The position numbers were made by a program, and so were the translations under genes. This document shows positions 50,455-63,299 of a stretch of DNA of 64,000 bases, piece by piece. A model generated the notes under the pieces. It made no database searches. It was given only the letters and a program-made list of their open reading frames with translations, and had not been told where the DNA came from. Origin of the DNA: Lucifuga dentata (Eukaryota > Chordata > Actinopteri > Ophidiiformes > Bythitidae); the NCBI GenBank assembly GCA_014773175.1, contig VXCM01005536.1, positions 99,194 to 163,193 of the forward strand, read 5' to 3'. Position 1 is the first letter of the stretch. Each line of letters starts with the position of its first letter.

Positions 50455-50560
50455 GTTCAAGGTTTATTAAATGTCCTAAAAGGAAATGTACTTTGCACAA
50501 GCATTGTAACATTTAGTCAACCAATCAGACTTAAAACATAACAATGAAAAAACACAGAGC
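50455..50560 (-). mobile_element. probable LINE 3' tail, reverse orientation
   Basis: aaggttcaaggtttattaaa and aggaaatgtactttgcaca read in reverse complement like the cattgta...aataaa tail of fish LINEs. Fragment only. Confidence 0.45.
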
Positions 50561-51165
50561 AAAGTAAATGAAATAGAACAACCAAAAGACCAAAAGGATG
50601 AAGACGCTCCCCATAGCAAGAATTAAAACAATTTCAGAATAAAACACGATAGTAATAGCATATCACATTTCTTGTACCAATACTTCCCAATCCTTTTCCT
50701 CATGTATCCCAGCACTGCATATTTCCCATCTCTCCCTGCTTCACTCGCCGGCTGCTGCTGCTACCCTCTCCTACTTCCTCTGCCAAAAGCATAAATACTT
50801 TAGAATAAATGTCTTATATTTCATGTCGCTATAGCCTGCTTGGAGACATCTGTAGCAATAATCTATAGTACACATTGCCTGGTTGGTTCGATGTCATTTT
50901 AAGATTGTTGTCTGATGCCGAGCTCATCCTTGCTCTGCCTACATCTGACACAGCAGCTCAGCTCTGACATGTAGAAACTTCCTCATGCATACTTTGAAGA
51001 TGTTCACCCATATTCATAGTTGAGGACTCAACTTGGACTCTAGTCACAAATATTCTGTCTTTAGACTTGACTTGATATAATCCAAAAAGACTTGCAACCT
51101 GACTTTGACATCAGCGTCATAAACCAGCTGAAGACAAACAAAGACCAGTAGGCCAATAAGGTTAA
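50561..51165. other. no gene seen
   Basis: Unrecognised mixed-composition DNA. Confidence 0.5.
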
Positions 51166-51745
51166 AGGACCATACCATCCGTTTTGTATGTTTGAGCCTA
51201 TTATATTTTCATACATGTAACATTACTGACAATCATTTCCCAAAGCATACTACTGGAACGGTGAATTAAAAATGTTTTTCCTACCTTCCAGACCTCCATT
51301 GGTTTCAGTTCATTCTGCTATTAAAATCAACTTGTTGATACTTGAAACGTTCTTGGGATAGGTAATCCATCATCACCAACAAGACGTGTATTCAGATTTT
51401 TTTTTTTTTAGAAGTTATGTAATTTTAGCATTTAAATGCAATACAAAGCACAAAGTGAATATATGCTTCCACCAGGGAATATAGTCCCAAAAGAAGACCT
51501 GTGTTTATGGAAAAATTTAAAGGACCATGACTTCATAAGGCTGCGTAACTATTAGCAGGAGAAACATGGATTTTTAAGGTGGGTGTATCACTTGAATATT
51601 TGATTTTGAAAGATTAAGAGATTTTGCAAAATATCAAGAAAGCTGAAATACGGTTTTATCCTTTGGGAAATGATTGTCAGTAATATAACATTTATGAAAA
51701 TTTAATATATTAGGCTCAAACATGCAAAATGGCTGGTATGATCCT
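51166..51745. mobile_element. TTAA MITE, full copy
   Basis: TTAA-aggaccataccatccgttt to ggctggtatgatcct-TTAA. 580 bp, same orientation as 30012-30590, with internal tttaaaggaccatgactt. Confidence 0.9.
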
Positions 51746-52139
51746 TTAATAGTTAGCATGCTAGTGCTAAATTAATGTCAGGTTTACAGCTAGCTAGCTA
51801 AGTAACTATCCTGGTTAAAGGAAAACTCCCTGAACACTTTTCTCCTGTCTGCTGTTGAGGGACCTACTTTATTGACATATTCAATAATGTTGTTGCCAAT
51901 TTGGAATTTCTATGTGTTAGTTCACAGAGAAATCGACTATTTACTTAGTGATATAACAGTTTCACTATTATTAAGGAACCATGTTGATCATCTGAAACTT
52001 AACCATTAATCATCAGGCTTTGTTGTTTACCCACTAAAAAACAAATGAGCAGGAACTTTTCTCATGATTCTCCATTTTACAGAGACATTTTAGTAGCTAT
52101 CAGATAGAGAGTATTTACTCTGGCCCTAAATTTGGCATA
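51746..52139. other. no gene seen
   Basis: AT-rich with a gctagctagcta run near 51790; nothing recognised. Confidence 0.5.
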
Positions 52140-52425
52140 GATCACCTTATTAATCAATCAATCAATCAATCAATTTTATTTAAAGCAAAACATGCAACAA
52201 TAAAACAATAAAGCCTCAACATTAGAGTAGCTACAGTAAAACGACAAATTAAAAAGATCAAAGTTGAAAGGATGTTTGAATGATGATGTTCTCAGGCTAA
52301 TGTAAAAAACAGAAGTGGGTTTTCAACCTTGATTTAAAAAATTTCAACTGAGCGTGCTTCTTTAACATGTCGTGGGAGGCCATTCCAGAGGTAAGAGACA
52401 CGGTAGGCAAATGCTCTGAATTATG
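52140..52425. repeat. AATC repeat plus interspersed repeat
   Basis: Five aatc units, then attttatttaaagcaaaaca, gggttttcaaccttgattt and ggccattccagaggtaaga, a pattern I recall from fish interspersed repeats. Class unknown. Confidence 0.5.
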
Positions 52426-52939
52426 ACTTATTTAGGATCTGAACCTCAAGTCTAGACGTGAGACTTCCGTGATAACACTTGAGACTTACTTATGACTTGC
52501 AAATCAATGCCTTGGTCCAGCTTCTGCATTCCAGATCCTGATCAGACAGGATGATATGAACAGGATGTGAGAAAATGCACCTTTTTCCTCTTCTTTTCAT
52601 TGACACAGTAAGTGGCCATTGCCCCTTCTGTGCCCATCTTGTTTGCCTGAGGCGGCGATACACTCTTTGTAACACGTGCTTTGCTTTAATTCACAGCCAT
52701 TCAGTATTCATGGCATGGAGTGTTGATATTGATTGCTCCTGTTAACTTGTGCAGTAACTGCTGTGGTTTATGGGCCTTATCTCCTCACAGGATGAGACAG
52801 TGTGAATACTGAGATTTACACAACATCTCCAGCTTCAAATGAGGCTATGAGTGCTGACAACACAGACATTTTGCATTCTGTCTCTCAATTTCCAGTTAAC
52901 TTTGATATTTTACAAAGACAAAATCTGGAAAGGACACAA

Positions 52940-53196
52940 AGTTGTTACTCATGATATTTTGCAAAACATAAAAACATATTTTAGCACAATCGTTTTTAAT
53001 TTCTCTGTAAAAGCCATCTTCTCCTGGGACTATATTCCTGGGAGAGACGTACATTTTCTTCTGAGCATGCTCCGTGTTGGACCAGTTAAATTAAGTAACT
53101 TCAACAAAATATGAAAATGATGTGTGCCTGAGCGTGATGTAATGTATTGTGTTGTATTTACTGGGTTCAAACATACAAAACCACCATTATGGTCCT
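52940..53196. mobile_element. TTAA-type MITE, 3' fragment
   Basis: Landmarks tcctgggactatattcctgg and gtacattttcttc, then aaaccaccattatggtcct-TTAA. The left end is lost. Confidence 0.65.
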
Positions 53197-53689
53197 TTAA
53201 TAATAGAATTTCTATTAGCAGACACTACGGCATCAAGGAAGTCTTCCCTGGCTACAGGGCAGAATGAGAGAGCTATTTATAGAAAGAACCAAACAAATGC
53301 TTCTCATTTTCAGGTTGTGCCAAGCGGGGGGGGGNTGTGGATCTGGCTGTGAAAATGATTGAGGGCCGGACAGAGGCGAAGCCGAGCCCAATACGACGTG
53401 GCATTTTGCCGGCGAGCATCCGGGAGGTCAGCCTGTCAAAACAACTGACAGTCAGCTGAGCTCCAGCCAAGACATGCTGCAGGGAAGAAGCAGGAGCTCC
53501 ATCCACGACATCCAGGGCTTCAGAAGCAGCCAGACATGAGATAAACCGTCCAAATCAAAAATAAAACCGTTAATGATCATCTGAAATATTCCGTCGTGTT
53601 ATTTTAGTCCACAGCCTACAGCCTGAATTTTTGTTTTTGCTTGTAAACTTTAAACTACTGTATAAACTTTATCCACCCATATTCTGGAG
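53197..53689. other. no gene seen; G-run N join at 53335
   Basis: The 53340-53530 part is GC-balanced and unique. A 77-aa minus ORF crosses the N and is not convincing. Confidence 0.5.
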
Positions 53690-54486
53690 CAGGGATCAGC
53701 AACTGGCGGCCCGCGGGCCAAATGTGGCCTGCAGATCCCATCTATCAGGTCTTCAGATGACTTCTCCTCCCAAAAAATAAAATAAAATAAAAATCTTGTA
53801 CTTTAGTCGCACTTATCTCGGGATTGCATGGTCATAAAATGTCATGCTTGGGTTCATTTTGCTCAGAAGAAGAATCTAAGCTTTCCATAGATATTTGTAT
53901 ATCTCCATTTTATTGAGAAATAGCAATTATAAAACATTGTGAACAGTACATAGGGACAAGCACATGGTCTCCTGTCTGTCAGTAGAATATTACGCACATA
54001 TTACACACGGGGAACGTATGCCTGTTGCCATGGCTACGTAAAAGCTGATAGAACCACTGACCCATCAAGCAAATCCTCTGCTAGTCTACTATCGAATCAC
54101 AGAGAGGGATTTTAAAATTTAGACTGCCCTTGGAAGTTACATCATCAAGAAGTGATGAAGCTAGGCTTTAGCTCGGAGGTAATTTTGTGCTTTAGTTACA
54201 TTTATCTTGGGATTGCGTCATCACAAAATGTCATGCTTGGGTCATTTTGTTTGAGAGAATCTAAGCTTTCTGTAGATATTCATATATCTCCATTTTATTA
54301 AGAAATGGTGATTATAAAACCNGAGAATCTAAGCTTTCTGTAGATATTCATATATCTCCATTTTATTAAGAAATGGTGATTATAAAACCACAAACGCTAC
54401 AACAGAAGTGCTGTGGGGGTTAGTGGCCCTTAGCATGCTTGACTTGACATAATTTGGCTCTTGGGAAAACTAGTTTGGGAACCCTG
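53690..54486. mobile_element. hAT-like nonautonomous element
   Basis: Left cagggatcagcaactggcgg then cccgcgggccaaat; right agtttgggaaccctg with an inverted ccaaat counterpart. CAGGG...CCCTG ends and the ggcccgcgggcc core fit hAT elements. A 67-base N-join duplication lies inside (54255-54389). Confidence 0.75.
54255..54389. repeat. 67-base duplication around a single N
   Basis: 54255-54321 equals 54323-54389; N at 54322. Confidence 0.9.
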
Positions 54487-54529
54487 CTATAGAGGCTGAA
54501 TTTGCAGAGATGCCACATGAAACTCAGGA

Positions 54530-55040
54530 TCTTCAATTTATTTTCCACAAGGAAGGAATGAATTTAATGATCAAATTGTAATCATTCACATTTAATGGGT
54601 CTTTTCACATTAATAGCCTATTAATAACTTTGTAAACCAAGCACTAGGCACATTTTTGAGTGCCTCGTGCTTATGTTCTCCTCAGAGCTCCTGCTTCTTA
54701 CAGCTAAGCAAAGTATCCTCTCCGGGCTTATTCAAATGAATACATTTCTGCTTAGCATGGATTTCTCCTTTGTTACTCGAAGGTTGCAATACGCCTCACA
54801 GGCTAGCCTCCCTGACTAAAAAAAGCTTTTGCATTTAATTGAATTTTCAGAGGAGAGGGAGTGAGGAGATAGTGTTTTGTGGAGTGCATAAAGTAGAACC
54901 ACTTAAAGATGCGAGGCTCTATTTGTCTTCTAATCTGTTACCTGAGGCCGAGTAACTCCGACACGCTGCTGTGGAGTTTCACTTTCATCTCATGTTAATA
55001 ATCCATCTCGCGCTGTAATAGATGTTGATGAAGCACTTTT
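54530..55040. promoter_or_regulatory. unique stretch, possible conserved noncoding element
   Basis: About 500 bp without repeats, with homeodomain cores (atttaattgaat, gtaatcattcaca, ttaataatccat) and no exon. It lies upstream of lrrn1. Enhancer role is only a guess. Confidence 0.25.
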
Positions 55041-56876
55041 TTGATTTTTTTGAGTAGATAGTGAGAAAGAGAACAAATAATCTCGCTTTAAATGCTGCTT
55101 TAATCACTTTGTGATCTTAGTATATGTAGCTTAAATCTAGGTCTGTAAACATCCCAGTTACACAATGCTTAAAAAGAAAAATGAAACAGCTACATCTTTA
55201 GGTCCTGTGTAATGTCAGAGATGATATCTGACTTGTGGAATTATATTCTTTACTATTTAATGATGAGATTTTTCTTTTTCCATTTCTTTGATAAATCGTA
55301 ATTCATGCTTTACCTTTGCCGCTGTAGATCCCTAGATATTAGTGTTGATGGGTTCAAGGTTATACACCACACAGTAAACTCATGAAATTAGATATTTTGC
55401 TTTTTTTTTTTTTTTTTTTTNTTTTTTTTTTTTTTTTTTTTTTGCATATTTTGCAACAACACACAAACTGCACACACACACACACACGCATGGATCTACA
55501 AAATGACGAGCTGATTTGCTGAAAATGAGTGGATTCTCTGCACACGTTTTAATGGTATGACGTAATCTGGTTTGCAGAAGGTAGGAAGAAGAAGAAGGTA
55601 GGTAGAAGGTTGCAGAAGTCTTTCCAAGTTAAAACAGTCAAGTTCATGTGGAATCACAAGTCGCTGGTAGTACCAAAGTCAAAGTTGAGTTTTAAGTGCT
55701 TTTTTTAATTATGTCAGCAAATTTGCTCTGTATCCTCCTCATCTTGTGTTGTTATCGCTAATTAACACTCAGGATCAAACGGATCCTCTGTGCGTGTATG
55801 GGCATGTTCTGATGTTCTGGATATGAGAACGCCCACTGTCCATGCCCCCCCCCCACATAAGTATGTGAAATCCTGTCGTCTCTGAGGATAATGCAGCAAC
55901 TATAAGCTCTTATGTCCAAAGACAGAGCAGCAGCAGCGTGGACGGCAGCATTACAGGTTCAGGGTGAGAAGGTCAAAGGGAGGAGCCATCCTGTGGGGTT
56001 CAAGCTCACAGTTACTTAATGAACCGTGTTGCCGGGCAGATTTAGTGACTCGTTGTTGGAAGAGGCAGCGTGATCTCTTTCACACTTGTTCTTTTTCTGT
56101 CTTGTTTTTTCACCTCCTTCCCTTCCCGTGTAGCACTTTTCTCCCTGTCAAACAGATTGGAGAGATTTCTCAGTAGTTTATCTCATCTTCTTTCACACAT
56201 AATGTGAAATACATAATGTGTATAATACATAGCATGAAGGCATGCAATAAGGCACGCATATGCTCATAAAAACAAGCAAATATTAATACAATCCATTCAA
56301 ACTCTTAGCTAGCATAGAATACTGCAAAACATACCCGCAAAAACGGAGAGGACATTTCTGTCTTTGCTTGAGACCTGCAGACTTTTGGAATATGAATAAG
56401 CAAACACACACTAAGAGGGTTTCTGTGTACTCTGCCACTCGTGTGAGACAATAGTTGAGGAATAATCCACAGGATTGCTCCAATCTCGTCCCAAGAGAGC
56501 GCAGAGCCTTTGCACCGCTGCAGATTGCAGAAATAATTTTACACACAGGATGCAAAAGAACACCGTCTTTAAATATTAATAACCTCTGCCTGGTAACCAC
56601 ACATGAGCTCGCTCCAACACTAAAGCCCACAGAAGAGTGAAAACTTGTCAAGCTTGAGAGAGGTCAGCCGTTTCCTCAGAGGAAAGGACATATGAAGGGT
56701 GAGGGAAAGCTCAAATGTTACAGCAGAAGCCCAAAACACAGATGGACAGCAAACTTTTCTTCTGTTCCTGATAAACATTTGATTCTTTTCCTGCAGGTGA
56801 AGTGGAAAGTGAAACTGTGGAAGTGGACGTTCACGTGTCTGTGGTTTCAGCACCGTGGACAGAGACGGTAGTTTAA
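55041..56876. other. no gene seen
   Basis: Poly-T join at N 55421. ORFs of 121 and 122 aa on minus (56283-56985) overlap in different frames and resemble no family. 56420-56640 is unique-looking. Confidence 0.5.
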
Positions 56877-56960
56877 AGGAGCCTACCGGTGTTTTTGCAC
56901 GTTTCTGCCCATGTTTCTGTACTTCATAAAGAATATGAGCTCTTACCATCAGGTCAAAGG
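56877..56960. mobile_element. TTAA MITE, left-end fragment
   Basis: TTAA then aggagcctaccggtgttttt, gcacgtttctgcccatg; truncated soon after. Confidence 0.55.
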
Positions 56961-57151
56961 TATCGGCTGCCAAAATATAACTCAAATAAGTATAAGAGGT
57001 GCCACTTTCAACAAAATTACTGAATAAAACTAAGGACTAATCAATATCAATATTATAATGTAGGATTACTATCCCTCATTATGGCTATCCTACTTCTACA
57101 GGTCCTATGGCTATTTTTTTAATCATCATCTTTTATTTATACTCTTAATAG

Positions 57152-57286
57152 TATTATTATGTTAGCTGATATTGTATTAATTGTGATTATAGGTACTGTG
57201 ATTGTGTCTTGGCATGATNTATTATTATGTTAGCTGATATTGTATTAATTGTGATTATAGGTACTGTGATTGTGTCTTGGCATGAT
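57152..57286. repeat. 67-base duplication around a single N
   Basis: 57152-57218 equals 57220-57286; N at 57219. Confidence 0.9.
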
Positions 57287-57479
57287 GATATATTCACATT
57301 TTGCATGGTTTACGACAGCTGATACACATGTGGAGATTGTATTTTGATCTTTTTTATCAGTAGTACTTTAGTTTTTATCCTAGTATATGTGTATTATTAT
57401 TTGTATTTGCACATGGCACTTTCACTTTTACGATGATGTGTTCATAGCTGTATTTGAGGTTTGAATGTAGAATGGATGT

Positions 57480-57553
57480 GAGTGCGGATGAACAGCACCT
57501 TGATGCCTAAGCCAAATTTCTCCTTGGAGACAAATAAAGTTGACCTCGACCTT
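57480..57553 (+). mobile_element. LINE 3' tail fragment
   Basis: ccaaatttctccttggagac then aaataaagttgacct, the typical end of a fish LINE. Confidence 0.6.
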
Positions 57554-57554
57554 G

Positions 57555-58068
57555 AATATATACAACCTGTATGTATGTTACATTACTGACAATCATTTCC
57601 CTAAATATACTGCAGGAGTAGTATAATATCAGAATTGTTTTTCCTACCTTCCAATTCCTTCCAGTACATAATAATTAACTTGAAGAGACTTGAAACATAC
57701 TTGAGATAAGTAATCCATCACAGCAAACACTACTTCTATGAAATTTTCTGTCAAAGTAGCTTTATTTAACTGGTCCAATATGGAGCTGTACAGAAAAAAA
57801 TATATGCCTCCACCAGAGAATATAGTCCCAGGAGAAGATACGATTACTGAGAAATTAAAGCAACCGTGTTTTCTACAGTCATTCAGAAGTGCAGATGAAA
57901 CACTGAATTTTAAGGCTGATGGAGCTCCTGAACTTTTTATTTTAAAGGAATAGGAGATTTGGCATAATAACATGAAAACTAAAATATGGTTTTAGAAAAT
58001 GGTTGTCAGTAACGATGCAGGTGGTGTTTATTGGGCTTAAACATGAAAAATCACTGGTGTTGTCCTTC
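57555..58068. mobile_element. TTAA-type MITE, second subfamily, left end truncated
   Basis: ttacattactgacaatcatt, ctaccttccaattcc and ccaccagagaatatagtccc are preserved. Right end tcactggtgttgtccttcaa is decayed. It abuts a LINE tail. Confidence 0.75.
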
Positions 58069-58640
58069 AAGCATAGGCATTTCCTGCAAAAAAAACTCAA
58101 ACTATATTTGCTTTTCTCTGTGTTTTGTTTTTTTATGCAAGCAGCAATATGGATATTTCTTTAAACTATTCTGAATATTTCCACTGTATCTGCATTATGT
58201 AGCTGCTACTCAAGGATACTGATTGAGGTAAAACCAACCTGTCTTCATATATGTGTATCAATATATGTACTAAATACTAAATTAATAAATTACTGTAATT
58301 GTGATCTATGTTTAATTGTGATGGATATTTAATTCCAAGCAGAAATCCTCTTATCTTGTCAAATGTCAGGAAAACATGACCTAAATCTAGATAATCTGAT
58401 CTGTGTGATATTATGACTGAATGCATCCAAACATATTTAATATTATTTCATAATGTTACTTTAGGGATACTGTTATGTCCCTTTGTTGCTGTAGTACTCA
58501 TACACTTTATTACTGCGTGGTATCCAGCCAAAGAAACTTTCTGATTTAAAGCTTTAGAAATCTACATGAATTAAAGTTTCATAGACGATGTGCAATTTGA
58601 TTCTCAACCTGAGTCAGATTAGACTCAACTAAACACGCTG
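58069..58640. other. no gene seen
   Basis: AT-rich DNA with no recognised feature. Confidence 0.5.
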
Positions 58641-58659
58641 GAATGGATGTACAGTATTT

Positions 58660-59090
58660 GGTTGTATTTGGTTTTTTAGTTTTTGTAAATGGGATTACTC
58701 AAAGTTATGAACCAATTTGGATGAAACCTGGTGGAGCTCCAGGTATAAACGAAGAGGAAAACATGTAATTGGATACAGAAAGGATCAGAGATGATGGCTT
58801 TTTGAATTTAGAAACTTTTTCTGTAAGACACCTTCTGTCCCAAGGTTAAGGCATCATTACAGAATCCTGTCTCTGGATCTGAATTAGCATGAAAATGTAA
58901 TGGATCTTCCCTGGGCCATGCCCCATCCTTCCATCAAGTTTTGAGATCTACAGTAACTATAAAAACAGAATCTCTGTCTGCTGTGGAACCAACATCTCTA
59001 GAACCCGGCACTGTATGAAGCTGAAATTCGGCAGGTTTATTGCTCAGGACCCACATGCAGTGTCTCATGCAGTGGTGGGCAGTCAGAGAT
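58660..59090. repeat. interspersed repeat, family X, opposite orientation
   Basis: gggattactcaaagttatga, gatgaaacctggtggagctc and ccttccatcaagttttgaga are landmarks shared in kind with 7495-7940 reversed. Confidence 0.5.
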
Positions 59091-59257
59091 GCAGAATCAT
59101 TAAATTATGTTTTTATAATTTAATATATATTTTATTAATGCTATATGCATTTTACAAAGTTTGTTCCCATCAGTTTTGTTATTAATGTCATTTCATCGCT
59201 ACGTTACTCTCTCCCTCAGTTTTGCTGCTTCCAGCGCAGCTCATAGAAATTAAGAGT

Positions 59258-59392
59258 TTTTATCCAATCAGATTTTCCACCTGTGCTGTCTCCGGGTAAA
59301 AAAATCTATCCTGAGGCCTTCAGCNTTTTATCCAATCAGATTTTCCACCTGTGCTGTCTCCGGGTAAAAAAATCTATCCTGAGGCCTTCAGC
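59258..59392. repeat. 67-base duplication around a single N
   Basis: 59258-59324 equals 59326-59392; N at 59325. Confidence 0.9.
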
Positions 59393-59658
59393 ATCTCAGT
59401 GAATCCCCTCTGCTATTCAAGTAAATGGGACGATGTTGTTGATTGTCACATACTTTAACCAATCAGATTTTGAGTTTGCCATGTTGGGCGTATTCTTTTA
59501 CACGTCAGGGCCTTCTAGCTGGCCTTGGCCTACGTCATCGGAGTACAGCATGATGCTAACAGATAAATAGCCTGCCAGAATTCATCAGAAGAAGAAGAAG
59601 CAGAGAGCCAGTTAGCTTAGCTAACTCAAGTAAACCTAGCTAGCACGTAATGTTTATT

Positions 59659-59789
59659 TAAACTTTCTTTCGTGACATTTAGATTTTTAGATGTAGTGCT
59701 TCAGATTTTTTGTTTAGATTTTTNTAAACTTTCTTTCGTGACATTTAGATTTTTAGATGTAGTGCTTCAGATTTTTTGTTTAGATTTTT
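59659..59789. repeat. 65-base duplication around a single N
   Basis: 59659-59723 equals 59725-59789; N at 59724. Confidence 0.9.
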
Positions 59790-59806
59790 ATTTAGTCCTG
59801 TTTTTT

Positions 59807-59925
59807 CTTAGCAAACAAAGCTAACTCACGAGGACATGCAGAACTAAATTATGGCAGGCTGCGGCGCACACCATAAAGTCCAGGGTCTGAACAGGCACGT
59901 TTTTGAACGGGCACTGCACTAGCAT
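59807..59925 (-). repeat. interspersed repeat shared with 15375-15480
   Basis: tgcggcgcacaccataaagt and agaactaaattatg are the reverse complement of the copy in arl8b intron 5. Confidence 0.7.
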
Positions 59926-60700
59926 ATAATAATAATAACTTATAGCTAGATGTCATTAATAATCATAACAGGTGATATTCTGACTTTCTGAGCAGCCTTA
60001 ATGACTGTAACTCAACTAGCAATTTGTTTTTAGCCATGGTTGTTACAGACAAGCATTGAGTCCTCCTTATTTAAAAACTTTGGGGAAATAAAGCAGCATT
60101 TAGTCATCTGACACGATCAATTAAACACCCACAACCCCCCCCCCCCNCCCCCCCAACACCACTAAAATAACACCTTCACACACACACATAAATCATCTGC
60201 TACTGCTCCCTAAAAAGCTAAGCTTGCACGAGAGAAGCTGAATCTGGACGCATGCCCAGCCCTGCAGGATATCAGGGATCGGGTTAAAGCAAGTCTGAGC
60301 TTCACGTCGCAGCAGATGAATAGCAGAAACCTGCTGCTGTTAAACGGCCTGGAAACGCTGCACAAAAGTGGTGATTACACCTGCCGGCCCTTGGTGCACA
60401 GAGCACAATGCAGCTCTTTAAACTCATCAGGGTGACATTTGCAAAAGAGGATTGTGTACTATGTGTTCAGCCCCCCCANCCCCCCATGACTGGCACTTCA
60501 GAAAGAAGGAGCTTAAAGGATGACCTCATGGGGATCCAGCATGGAGTCCGAGCAGCAAGCGGCAGTCTGGCTAACAGCTTGAGATCTTAGCGGATCTCAC
60601 AGGGATTTGCTGTCGTACCCAACAAACCATCAAACCTGCTGCTGATTAACAAACTCAGATTGTTGTTGTAAAGAATTGGTTAGAATAGGATCACATTGAA
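59926..60700. other. no gene seen; two C-run N joins
   Basis: Poly-C runs broken by N at 60147 and 60479. 60180-60660 is moderately GC-balanced and unique, with no supported exon. Confidence 0.5.
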
Positions 60701-61190
60701 CCTATTTCCCTGTATGTATATAAGAGTGATTCTATTTATATACTTAATTTTTTATTTTCCTCCTCATTCATCCTTCCTTATCTCATCACATCTGTGCAAT
60801 AACAATGTACCCCTTGTCACTTTACCCTTACACACATCCCTGTTTATATATGTATATAGTATTATATTTGTCTTTTTTTTTTGCCATTTGTAGTGTTATA
60901 TTTCATTTGTTTTTCACTTATCTCATACTGTCGCTTTTCTTATTATTGTCACTTTTCTTATTCTTTACTTATTTTCATCCTATCTTATATTTTATCTNTC
61001 GCTTTTCTTATTATTGTCACTTTTCTTATTCTTTACTTATTTTCATCCTATCTTATATTTTATCCTCTGTAGAAGTGCTCTTATTATTTGTTCTTTTTTT
61101 ACTGCTGAGCTGACCCATTTCTCTCGTGAAACACATTTCATTGTACCATTGACCCTGTGTTAACATACATGACAAATAAATCTAAATCTA
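60701..61190 (+). repeat. low-complexity stretch ending in a LINE-like tail
   Basis: T/A-rich sequence with a near-exact duplication of about 66 bases around N at 60998 (from about 60931), then catttcattgtaccattgac and catgacaaataaatctaaat, typical of LINE 3' ends. Confidence 0.5.
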
Positions 61191-61210
61191 TCTATTTATC
61201 TATGACGTAT

Positions 61211-61232
61211 CTCTCTCTCTCTCTCTCTCTCT
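61211..61232. repeat. CT microsatellite
   Basis: Eleven CT units. Confidence 0.95.
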
Positions 61233-61470
61233 TACTCTGTTTATTCATATATTGTCTATTGCCTATGAATAAATGAGAGAAATTACCTGATCATAATTTA
61301 TTATTATTATCACTTTATACACCTTTCGCATGAATTCAGCCTCGTAGTTAGCGTCTTTGGATGAGAATGTAAAATGAATTTTAAGGGTTTGAATGAAGCT
61401 TCAATGAAAAAGTTTGCAAAAAATAGATTTACTGAAAGGTTCCTCAGAGTTAATGAAAACACAAGCTTAA

Positions 61471-62026
61471 AGGAGCATACCCCTGTTTTTACACGTGTGA
61501 GCCCAATAAATACGACCTGAATAAATTGTAGTTACATTTTCCAAAACAAACTACTGGGGCAGTAAATTTATGAATTTTTTTCCTACCCTCGACTGCCATT
61601 GGTTTCTGTTCATTCAAGTATCAACTTGTACAGACTTGAAACATGCTTAAGATAAGTAATCATCATAGCAAACGACATCTATTAAATTTTTTTGTGTCAT
61701 AGTAACTTAAATTAACCGATCCAACCTGAGCTACACAGAAAAAAAATGTATTACTCCACCAGGAAATATAGTCCCATCAGAAGAGAGCTTTTACCAAGAA
61801 ACTAAAACAACTACCATCTACAATCGCACATAAGTGTTACCAGGCAAAACATTGAATTTTATGGTGTGTGTATCACTTGAATTTTTGATTTTGACAGATT
61901 AGGGGATTTTTCAAATAACAAAAAAACTAAAATACAGTTTAATATTTTGGAAAATGGTTGTCAGTAAGGTGATGTGTATGCAGGTATTTATTGGGATCAA
62001 ATATGCAAAACCATTGATGTGGTCCT
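61471..62026. mobile_element. TTAA-type MITE, second subfamily, complete
   Basis: TTAA-aggagcatacccctgttttt to accattgatgtggtcctttac. It keeps gtgagcccaataaatac, ctcgactgccattggtttct and aggaaatatagtcccatcag. The right flank is TTAC instead of TTAA. Confidence 0.82.
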
Positions 62027-62448
62027 TTACAATTAAATGGTGATTCACGTCACTGTGAATCTGATCAGAGAAGATCAGTGATTGGTTAAAAACGGAATCA
62101 ACAGTCGGTCAATAAGAAGGATGACCTGACTGCACCAAATATGACAGTAAAAAGTATTACAGAGAAATAATAAGTGTATCCAGCCTTGATTTCAGCAGGA
62201 ACGTTCACTTACATTCCCTGACATCTATGAGCAGCCAGTTTTTCCAGGATTAACCTGTGACAATAGTTGAATCAGAAAGAAACGTGGGCTAAACTCGTTC
62301 AGCGGAGCGAGAGTCACGCACAGGTTCATGGTGTGAAAGATAAACGCTTCTACTAGATCTTCTAGGAGCCAAGTCTTAACCAGATTAAAAGCATTTGTGT
62401 CTATGTTATCTTCTATATCTTACATCTTCTAGAGAGTATCTTCATATA

Positions 62449-63160
62449 AATACTTTGGTTTCTGGCTTGAAACAAGAACAAAAAAAAACACATTAACTAA
62501 GTCCTTAAAAGCAAAACTGGCAATTTTAGAAATAAGGCATATATTCCACAGAATTACAGAAAGCAAAATGTTCAGTCAACATTTTTACCTGTCATGGATT
62601 ATGATGACAATATTTATATGCACTCTCCTGCTTCTACTCTGAAACCTCTGGATGCAGTTTATCATTCTGCCCTCAGGTTTATATCTGGAGATGGTTTTAG
62701 AACACATCATTGTCTGCTTTATGAGAACGTTGGGTGGCAGTCGTTGTTAAACTACCGAACTATCCACACATCTTTTAAACTATAAATCAGTCTCATATTA
62801 CACTAGGTCACAAGACTATTTGGTCCTCATAAACCATCATTTTAATACTGAGATTGGGAAAAAATTTAAAAAATTATGCCCCACACAAGTAGAAGAATTT
62901 GCAAAAGCTGGTAAAATTAGAACAAATTTATCCCTTTTAATCAATTTAAATGCTTTCTGACCAATATAGACCGGAGTGAATGTATGGGTTTCCTTTGAAT
63001 GTCCCTCATGTTAAGTCCTTGACCTTTTTATAATTTGTTGACGTTATACTGCAACTTTTATGTGTTTTTATTGTTTTATATGTATGTTATCAGGGCGTCC
63101 TTGTAAAAGAAAGCTTGCTCTCAATGGCCTTCTGCTGTTTAAATAAATGTTATGATTTGT
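62449..63160 (+). mobile_element. LINE remnant with reverse transcriptase C-terminal fragment
   Basis: Translation contains YFGFWLETRT, LTKSLKAKL, then TLKPLDAVYHSALRFISGDG and HHCLLYENVGWQSLL, common fish LINE landmarks. The tail has tctcaatggccttctgctgt and ttaaataaatgttatg. Confidence 0.8.
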
Positions 63161-63299
63161 GATAAACTTTTATTTAAAGTTTAATGGATGATGAATAAAT
63201 TTGATATTAGGGAAATATGTTATCAGAAAGTGGAAATATGAGTGAGGGCTGTGGTGGGGGGGANGGGGGATTGCAGGTTTTGTGCAGCAGTGACTTGCA

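Noticed and set aside
56283..56985. Two overlapping minus ORFs of 121 and 122 aa
   Set aside because: Different frames, no family resemblance, no supporting splice sites.
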